Below are positions 58,328 through 64,000 of a DNA stretch of 64,000 bases, one piece after another. The translations under genes and the position numbers were made by a program. The DNA comes from Halosimplex pelagicum (GTDB lineage: Archaea; Halobacteriota; Halobacteria; Halobacteriales; Haloarculaceae). The notes under the pieces were generated by a model. It saw only the letters and a list, made by a program, of their open reading frames with translations, did not search any database and was not told where the DNA came from. Numbering within the stretch: position 1 is the stretch's first letter; each line of letters starts with the position of its first letter. Where the stretch lies: positions 186,001-250,000 of the forward strand of contig NZ_CP058909.1 in assembly GCF_013415905.1 (NCBI RefSeq). The letters are read 5' to 3'.

Positions 58328-59365
58328 TCAGTCGCCCGCCGCGGACTGTCCGCTGCCGCCACCGCTCCCGCTCGACAGCGGTGTTCTCTCCACCACGGTC
58401 CCGTCGTAGGTCGGGTACTGCTCGACGATCTCCCCGCTCTCCACGTCGCCGTCCTCGACCATCTCCTCCAGCAGCCACCACGCGACCTCGACGTGTTCGG
58501 ACTTGACCGTGTAGTACTCCTCGGGGACGCCGAGGGCGTCCATGCGCTCGGCGTCGGCCCACGTCTTCCCGTAGACGAGGGTGCCGTCGTCGGTGATCTC
58601 GTCGAAGGGACGGCGCAGCGTGCGGGCCATCCGCTTGAGCCGCCGGCGGTGCTGGGCGGCGTCCTTGAAGACGCTCGTGCAGAAGTACACCTTCTCGTGG
58701 TCGCCCATCTGATCGAGGATCTCCTCGCGCGGGCTGTCGACGGCGCTCATGTGCTCGTCGCGCAGTTCGAAGCCCTCCTCCTGCATCCGCCGGTAGTTGC
58801 CGTCGGACATCTCGAACTCGTTGATGTTACAGAAGTCCGCCGCCCCCTCGTCGAGGAAGTCGATGAACTCCTGCTCGGGCCGGATGCCGGGAATCTCGAA
58901 GGCGGGGGTCAGCCCCTCCTCGCGGGCGATGTAGAGGATCTCTTCCCACTCCGTCCCGTGGAGGTCGCCCCACTGCTCGTAGGGCGGGTGGAAGCGAATC
59001 TCGTCGAGGCCCGCCTCCGAGAGGCGGCGCATGTTCTCGCGGCCGCCGGTGATGCCGGTGTAGAGGTGGGTGTGGAAGTCCTCGCCGTACTCGTCCTTCA
59101 GCAGAGAGAGATAGCGGGTCGTGCGACCCATCGCCTCCTGGGGCTCGCCGCCGGTGATGGAGGCGCCCAGCGCGTCCATGCGCTCGGCCTCTTCGAGCAC
59201 GTCGTCGTCGGACTCGACGGGACGCTCGTTGGCGTAGACCTGGTTGACGTTCTTGCGGTTCTCGCCGAGGGGACAGTAGAAACAGTCGCGCTGGTCGCAG
59301 TAGCCGTAGACGAACAGGACCATCTTCCCGCCTTTGGCGCACTGTTCGCAGCCCTCGGATATCAT
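58328..59365 (-). CDS. Radical SAM protein with unusual cysteine spacing
   Basis: 345 aa. An N-terminal pair Cys6/Cys9 is followed by VYGYCDQRDCFYCPLGENRK: Cys23, Cys28 and Cys31 form a C-x4-C-x2-C instead of the common C-x3-C-x2-C motif. SITGGEPQEAMGRTTRYLSL (GGEP, which binds the SAM amine) and THLYTGITGGRENMRRLSEA support the assignment. The C-terminal 120 residues contain FCTSVFKDAAQHRRRLKRMA. The substrate is unknown. No maturase or peptide gene is adjacent. The ATG at 59365 begins directly before MISEGCEQC. Confidence 0.85.
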   Translation of the reverse strand: MISEGCEQCAKGGKMVLFVYGYCDQRDCFYCPLGENRKNVNQVYANERPVESDDDVLEEAERMDALGASITGGEPQEAMGRTTRYLSLLKDEYGEDFHTHLYTGITGGRENMRRLSEAGLDEIRFHPPYEQWGDLHGTEWEEILYIAREEGLTPAFEIPGIRPEQEFIDFLDEGAADFCNINEFEMSDGNYRRMQEEGFELRDEHMSAVDSPREEILDQMGDHEKVYFCTSVFKDAAQHRRRLKRMARTLRRPFDEITDDGTLVYGKTWADAERMDALGVPEEYYTVKSEHVEVAWWLLEEMVEDGDVESGEIVEQYPTYDGTVVERTPLSSGSGGGSGQSAAGD

Positions 59366-59563
59366 TGCCCCTACCTATCCCGTCGAGCGGGAAAAGTCGT
59401 GCGTTCCCGAACCGGGAGTGTGAACCGCTGACGACCGTCGCCCGCACGAACCGGAAACCCCGACCGCGAGCGCGGCCCTATTAGGGCCACACCCGTTCGA
59501 ATCGGCCAGTGAGCCGGACCGAGTCGCGCCCCGAGAGACTGGCGGCATCCGTGGACGGTCGCC

Positions 59564-60745
59564 ATGGCTGACTCGACCGATCGCCGCGAGCGTCTGCTGT
59601 GGACGGTCGCCATCTTCGCGTTCGTCACGACCGACGCCGTCGGCTTCCAGTTGCGCGGTGCCCTGCTGCCCAGCATCGAGGAGAGCTTCGAGGTCTCCCA
59701 GGCGCTGCTCGGACTCGTCGCCACCGCGGGTACCCTCGGCTTCGTCGCCTCGGTACTGGTCGTCGGGCTAGTCGCCGGCCGCATCGACATCTACCGCGCG
59801 CTGGTGGGGAGCGCCGCCGTCGTCGCGGTCGGCGCCGTCCTCACCGGGATCGCACCGGTCTTCCTCGTCTTCCTCGCGGCCCTGTTCCTCCGCGGGGTCG
59901 CCACCGGGCCGTTCCGCGCGCTCGACCGGGCGGTGCTGGGCCACCTCTACCCCGACGGCCGCGCGCGGATCTTCAACCGCTACGCCCTCGTCTGGGCGGC
60001 CGGCGCCGCCGCCGGCCCGCTGGTTGTCACCGCGGCGCTGGCGGCCGGGAACTGGCGGTTCGCCTACGGCGTCGTCGCCGTCGGCTTCCTCGTCTCGACG
60101 GTCCTGCTCGTCCGCCTCGATCTGCCCGACTCGGTCGCGACCGAGCGGGAACTCACCCTCGATGACCTCCGGGAAGTCGTCCGCAAGCCCGCCGTCGCCG
60201 GGATGACCGGCGTGCTCGTGTTCAACGGCGGCATCGAGGGGACGCTGTTCACCTGGCTCCCCTACTTCGCCGCCCGGCAGCTCCCCGCGGCGGAGGCGAA
60301 CCTCGTCCTCTCGACCTTCCTCGCGGCGTACGTCCCCGGTCGCCTGGCCTACAGCTACCTCGCCGACCGCACCGGCCGCACGCTCGATATCGTGCTCGTG
60401 ACGCTGACGCTCACGATGCCCGCGCTTCTGGCGACGATCTACCTGGCGAGCGGGCGCTGGCTGTTCGTCGCCGTCTTCGCGCTCGGGCTCGTGATCTCGG
60501 CGACGTTCCCCACGCTCTCGGCGTTCGGCATGAACGCCGCCCCCGAGTACAGCGGCCCGGTCAACGCCATCTCGACGAGCGCCGGCTACATCGGCATCGC
60601 GCTCGTCCCGCCGCTGGTCGGCCTGCTGGCGGAACGGGTGGGTCTGCGAGCGGCGCTCGGAATTTTGCCCGCGTTGCTGGTCGCCATGCTCGTCGTCGCC
60701 GTGGTGACGCGGGTGTATCAGGCTCGGCGCGGCGCGCCGACGTGA
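59564..60745 (+). CDS. Major facilitator superfamily transporter, second
   Basis: 393 aa with twelve predicted helices. Loop motifs include GTLGFVASVLVVGLVAGRID and DRAVLGHLYPDGRARIFNRY in the first half and LAYSYLADRTGRTLDIVLV in the second. No signature points to a substrate. The N-terminus MADSTDRRERLLWTVAIFAF fits the start at 59564. It is divergent from the radical SAM gene across 198 bp. Confidence 0.85.
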   Translation: MADSTDRRERLLWTVAIFAFVTTDAVGFQLRGALLPSIEESFEVSQALLGLVATAGTLGFVASVLVVGLVAGRIDIYRALVGSAAVVAVGAVLTGIAPVFLVFLAALFLRGVATGPFRALDRAVLGHLYPDGRARIFNRYALVWAAGAAAGPLVVTAALAAGNWRFAYGVVAVGFLVSTVLLVRLDLPDSVATERELTLDDLREVVRKPAVAGMTGVLVFNGGIEGTLFTWLPYFAARQLPAAEANLVLSTFLAAYVPGRLAYSYLADRTGRTLDIVLVTLTLTMPALLATIYLASGRWLFVAVFALGLVISATFPTLSAFGMNAAPEYSGPVNAISTSAGYIGIALVPPLVGLLAERVGLRAALGILPALLVAMLVVAVVTRVYQARRGAPT

Positions 60746-60829
60746 GCGGCCCCGTCCCGATAGTACGGTCCTGCCACCGCGCGCTAGAGCCCCGAAGACT
60801 GATACAGGGCCGTTGCCTACCCACGATCG

Positions 60830-61915
60830 ATGCTGCTGGTCCTGTGCGTGGACCTCGACGACGACCTCGGTCGGAAGACGGGCGTCGAGACGCCGGTGGT
60901 CGGCCGCGACGCCGTCGAGGCCGCGGCCGTCGATCTGGCGACCGCCGACCCCGAGGACAGCGACGTGAACGTCCTCTTCGAGGGGCTGCACATCGCCGAC
61001 CGGATCACCGACGAGTCCGTCGAGGTGGCGGCGGTGACGGGCGTCGACGGCAGCGACGTGGCCGCCAACCGCGCCGTCGGCGAGGAGCTCGACGAGGTGC
61101 TCGCCGGCCTCGTGACCGGCGAGGACGTGCGCGCGATGGTCGTCACCGACGGCGCCCAGGACGAGTCGGTGCTCCCGGTCATCCGCTCGCGGGTGCCCAT
61201 CGACGGCGTCCAGCGCGTCGTCGTCCGCCAGGCCCAGGACCTGGAATCGATGTACTACACGATCAAGCAGGTGCTCGACGACCCCGAGACCCGGGGGACG
61301 ATCCTCATCCCGATGGGCATCCTCCTGCTCATCTACCCGCTGTCGCTGCTGGCGGAGCGACTGGACATGCCCGGCGCCGTCTTCGGCGTCACGTCGGCGC
61401 TTATCGGCTTCTACCTGCTGTCGCGCGGGCTGGCGCTGGGCGAGCGACTCGACTCGTTCGTCGACCGGGTTCGCGAGGGGCTCTACGCCGGGCGCGTCTC
61501 GCTGGTGACGTACTTCGTGGCCGGCCTGCTGTTGATGATCGGCGGGTTCACCGGCGTCCAGACGGTCCAGGACCTCCAGTCGGGCCCCGGCGACGCGCTG
61601 ACGGTCATCGAAGTGATCGCGGCGATGGTGTACGGGTCGCTGCGCTGGTTCGCCGCCGCGGGCGTGACGAGCAGTTTCGGCCGCGTCGTCGACGGCTACA
61701 TCGACGGCGAGTTCGAGTGGCGCCACCTCAACGCGCCGGTCTACGTGCTGGCCATCGCCTTCATCCTCCACGGGGTCACTAGCTTCCTCCTCGCCTACGG
61801 CGACCTGTCGTATCTCGCCTTCACCCTCACCGGCGCGACGCTGCTGGGGCTGGCCAGCACCTTCGCGTTCGCGCTGGCGGAGTCGCGCTTCGGCGGGCGC
61901 GTCAATCCGACCTGA
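60830..61915 (+). CDS. DUF373 family membrane protein
   Basis: 361 aa. The N-terminal 150 residues are soluble: LLVLCVDLDDDLGRKTGVET, then VVGRDAVEAAAVDLATADPE and VTDGAQDESVLPVIRSRVPI, an archaea-specific pattern with conserved Asp residues. About six transmembrane helices follow. The family is widespread in archaea and uncharacterised. It lies 84 bp behind the MFS gene and ends 39 bp from the convergent lipoprotein gene. Confidence 0.88.
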   Translation: MLLVLCVDLDDDLGRKTGVETPVVGRDAVEAAAVDLATADPEDSDVNVLFEGLHIADRITDESVEVAAVTGVDGSDVAANRAVGEELDEVLAGLVTGEDVRAMVVTDGAQDESVLPVIRSRVPIDGVQRVVVRQAQDLESMYYTIKQVLDDPETRGTILIPMGILLLIYPLSLLAERLDMPGAVFGVTSALIGFYLLSRGLALGERLDSFVDRVREGLYAGRVSLVTYFVAGLLLMIGGFTGVQTVQDLQSGPGDALTVIEVIAAMVYGSLRWFAAAGVTSSFGRVVDGYIDGEFEWRHLNAPVYVLAIAFILHGVTSFLLAYGDLSYLAFTLTGATLLGLASTFAFALAESRFGGRVNPT

Positions 61916-61954
61916 CCGTCGAGTGGCCTGGTCGAGCGGTCGACCGCCCCCGGT

Positions 61955-63109
61955 CTAGAAGTCGAGGCGGCCGGCGGTGAACCGCAGGTCGACCTCGCTC
62001 CCCTCGACCGTCGCCGTCCCAGACAGCCTGGTCTGGCTCCCGCTCAGGTCGACCAGCCCCGCGCCGTCCAGCGGCTCGCGCGAGGCCGCGACCGCCCGCT
62101 CGCCGTCCTCGGTCCGGAGCCCGACGTACAGCGACTCGCCGGGTTCGAGCGGCGCCGCCAGCGTCACCGTCCGGCGGGTGCCGTCGTGCCGGAACGTCAG
62201 TTCCGTGTCGGCGGGCACCGCCGGGCCGCCGGTCAGCGTGACGTTCAGTGCGGTGCCGTCGGGCGTCTTCTCGACGACGCCGCGGGGGACCCGGTCGAAC
62301 CACGGTGGCCGCGGCACCGAGTCGACCCCCCACTCGTAGTCGAAGTTGTAGGCCTGGGCGACCGACTCGTTCTCGCCGACCTCGCCGGTCAGCCGGTGGA
62401 TACGACCGGAGTCGTCGACGAGCAGCCGTCCGGTGTAGTGGTCCAGCGAGTCGCCGAGCCCCTTCGGACCGGTCATCCGGAGCGCGTGGAGCGTCCGCCC
62501 CTCGTGCTCGGTCGTCCCGTTCCAGACGTAGTTGCTCGTGCCCAGCCGGATCCCCAGCGCCAACCTGATCCCGTCGGTCGGCCGGGTCGACCCCATCGAC
62601 GTGTTGAACGTCGAGTCCATCTCGTAGGGCGCACCGATGAGCGTCCGGTTCGAGACGAGCACGCCGTCGCGGAACCAGGCGACTCCCTGCTCGTCGCGCT
62701 CGTAGCTCGCGGCGCCCGCGCTGTAGAGGACCTGCGTGTCGTTCCCGTTGCGGTGTGCGAGCCGCCAGCCGGTGGCGTTGGCGGCCTCGAAGTGCGCGAC
62801 CACCAGCGCCGTCTCGTTGACGCTGCCGTCCGCGTTGACGCCCGGCGGCAGCGACTGTCCCCCGCCCGGCGTCGCACGCGCCACGGGTGTCAGCGTCGGG
62901 AACGATGTCTCCGTCCCCGCTCCCGTGGCCGTCTCCGCGTCGGTCGACCCGCCGTCGTCCGCGCTCGCTCCGGGCGTCGGCGCGTCGGTCGATCCGGTCG
63001 TCGGCGCGTCGCCCCCGGCTGGCGTCGCGGTCCCACCGCCGAGCGCCCCGCAGCCCGACAGGACGACCAGCGCCGCCACCACCAGTGTCACTCCCCAGTC
63101 ACGTCGCAT
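61955..63109 (-). CDS. Secreted lipoprotein, haloarchaeal (384 aa)
   Basis: The signal peptide MRRDWGVTLVVAALVVLSGC carries the lipobox LSGC at residues 17-20 and is followed by a Thr/Gly/Pro/Ser-rich linker to about residue 80. The rest is beta-rich: TGWRLAHRNGNDTQVLYSAG, MTGPKGLGDSLDHYTGRLLV, then IHRLTGEVGENESVAQAYNF. The order of strands recalls LolA-like lipoprotein carriers of the archaeal kind, but this is only an impression. It should face the outside of the membrane. Confidence 0.75.
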   Translation of the reverse strand: MRRDWGVTLVVAALVVLSGCGALGGGTATPAGGDAPTTGSTDAPTPGASADDGGSTDAETATGAGTETSFPTLTPVARATPGGGQSLPPGVNADGSVNETALVVAHFEAANATGWRLAHRNGNDTQVLYSAGAASYERDEQGVAWFRDGVLVSNRTLIGAPYEMDSTFNTSMGSTRPTDGIRLALGIRLGTSNYVWNGTTEHEGRTLHALRMTGPKGLGDSLDHYTGRLLVDDSGRIHRLTGEVGENESVAQAYNFDYEWGVDSVPRPPWFDRVPRGVVEKTPDGTALNVTLTGGPAVPADTELTFRHDGTRRTVTLAAPLEPGESLYVGLRTEDGERAVAASREPLDGAGLVDLSGSQTRLSGTATVEGSEVDLRFTAGRLDF

Positions 63110-63179
63110 ACCCCGAGTCGGCGCACGGGTCGGTGTAATCCGTTTCGGTTCCCCGGTCGTCCGCCGGGAGACCGGAGTC

Positions 63180-63533
63180 CTATCGGTCTCGGGCTTGACT
63201 CGCGAGGAAGCCGCAGCCGGCGATCAGGACGACGACGCCGCCGAGCAACACCGTCCCGCTCCCGATCGCGGTCCCGAGGACGATCCCCGTCCACGCGAGG
63301 CCGAAGACGCCGTGGGCCAGCGCGAACAGCCGCCGACCCCGTCGGTAGAAGACGACGGCGCCTAGCAGCAGCGCGACCGCGAGGACGGCCGCCGAGAGCG
63401 CGACCGGCCGCACGCGCAGTCCGCCGACCGGGACGGGCCCGACCACCGGTTCGAGCAGGAAGGTCAGCCCCGCGAGGCCGACGAGCGCCCCGACGGCGGC
63501 CGGTCCGGGTTCGAGGTCGAGCGTGTCGGTCAC
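63180..63533 (-). CDS. Four-helix membrane protein (117 aa)
   Basis: Hydrophobic helices at about 12-35, 43-63, 70-88 and 92-110, separated by RRGRRLFALAHG and similar basic loops. The function is unknown. It lies 70 bp upstream of the lipoprotein gene on the same strand and may be cotranscribed with it. Confidence 0.6.
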   Translation of the reverse strand: MTDTLDLEPGPAAVGALVGLAGLTFLLEPVVGPVPVGGLRVRPVALSAAVLAVALLLGAVVFYRRGRRLFALAHGVFGLAWTGIVLGTAIGSGTVLLGGVVVLIAGCGFLASQARDR

Positions 63534-63760
63534 GGCGCGCCGTTGGGACCAGACCGGCGTGAACGTTCCGACCGGTCCCGGACGTGGGGCACGGCCGCGA
63601 CCGCCGTCTGTGACGCTCTCGCCCCCGGCGACGGTACTTTTATCGCGTCCGCCCCGCTACGCGCTGTCGTGTCAACGATCGGACGAGGGTGTTATCGGGC
63701 GACCCGTGGGCGGCCGCGACAGTGGCCCCCGCCGGTCGCTCGGGGGGTTCGGAACCGACG

Positions 63761-64000
63761 ATGACGGACGGGAATTCGGGGAGCGCCGACGGCGGAGCGG
63801 AGCCATCGATCGACGACGGGTCGATCGACGGCGGAGCGACGGAATCCGGGTCGGCGGGTCGCGGAGCGGTCGCCGACGCGGTCCGAGCGCGCCGGTGTGT
63901 CGCCGTGGCGCTCGCGGACGGCCGCGTCGTCGACGCGACGGTCCCGCTCGACGACGCCCTGGGCGTGGACCCGGCGGTCGCGGCCGGCGAAGCGGACTTC
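63761..64000 (+). CDS. 5' part of an unidentified gene (cut by the window edge)
   Basis: Eighty codons are visible from ATG 63761 to the last base, without a stop. The first 45 residues are an acidic, Gly/Ser/Ala-rich low-complexity leader (MTDGNSGSADGGAEPSIDDG). An ordered part begins with VADAVRARRCVAVALADGRV and continues to the edge. The leader resembles those of haloarchaeal regulatory proteins, but no domain can be named yet. Confidence 0.6.
   Translation, partial: MTDGNSGSADGGAEPSIDDGSIDGGATESGSAGRGAVADAVRARRCVAVALADGRVVDATVPLDDALGVDPAVAAGEADF

Noticed and set aside
59480..59520. T-arm-like GTTCGAATC, possible tRNA
   Set aside because: The flanking bases do not form a five-pair T stem and no anticodon arm or acceptor stem is present.

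Overview
The window is a stretch of chromosome from a halophilic archaeon (class Halobacteria). The evidence is the very high G+C content, proteins loaded with Asp and Glu, many start codons that follow a TATA-like box by about 25 bases with no leader, and archaeal or haloarchaeal marker genes: RadA, archaeal IMP cyclohydrolase PurO, KptA, a presenilin-type protease, a TrmB-type regulator, PspAB, DUF373, and many short haloarchaea-only families. The overall flavour is that of the Haloarcula/Halosimplex branch, but I cannot fix the genus from the sequence alone. I saw no rRNA, tRNA, CRISPR array or replication origin.

Layout. 1-5.5 kb: small membrane and zinc-finger proteins, a YdjM-like membrane protein, a CinA-C protein, a P-loop kinase, an aminotransferase and a Gfo/Idh oxidoreductase. 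5.5-14.2 kb: a sensor kinase, an XPD/DinG-type helicase, a UvrD-type helicase and a wHTH/membrane-protein pair. 14.2-23.3 kb: a PRC-barrel protein, a two-gene unit of a YbhN-like membrane protein and a sulfatase-fold enzyme, a presenilin homologue, NifU, cupin, MFS and flavin reductase genes. 23.3-27.5 kb: a sugar unit (aldolase, PfkB kinase) and a large substrate-binding lipoprotein with no permease beside it. 27.5-34.2 kb: a short-chain dehydrogenase stub, kptA, an SMR pump, TrmB-type and GNAT regulators and a HEAT-like protein. 34.3-37.9 kb: the complete de novo NAD operon nadA-nadB-nadC behind a perfect inverted repeat. 38.2-45.8 kb: a WD40 protein, a ferredoxin, a phosphotransferase, a dense hairpin array, a TnpB element of visibly lower G+C, and msrB. 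45.8-54.4 kb: a long minus-strand block with glutaredoxin, a sensor kinase, radA, pspAB, an aldo/keto reductase, two tandem HtpX proteases, a phosphoesterase and purO. 54.4-64 kb: an internally duplicated protein, a second Gfo/Idh enzyme, a radical SAM protein, an MFS carrier, DUF373 and a lipoprotein.

The least ordinary material is non-coding. Three copies of one dispersed element (about 0.9-1.2, 20.0-20.3 and 55.25-55.5 kb) share conserved blocks. One block folds into a hairpin whose two arms differ between copies in a compensating way. Between the conserved blocks lie perfect hairpins whose stem sequences differ completely from copy to copy. All three copies point the same way and all sit just past the stop codon of a minus-strand gene. 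A separate array of eight perfect 7-11 bp hairpins with tiny loops fills 42.63-42.93 kb, between the 3' ends of a phosphotransferase gene and of tnpB. The TnpB itself has Gly where the second RuvC catalytic residue (Glu) normally stands.
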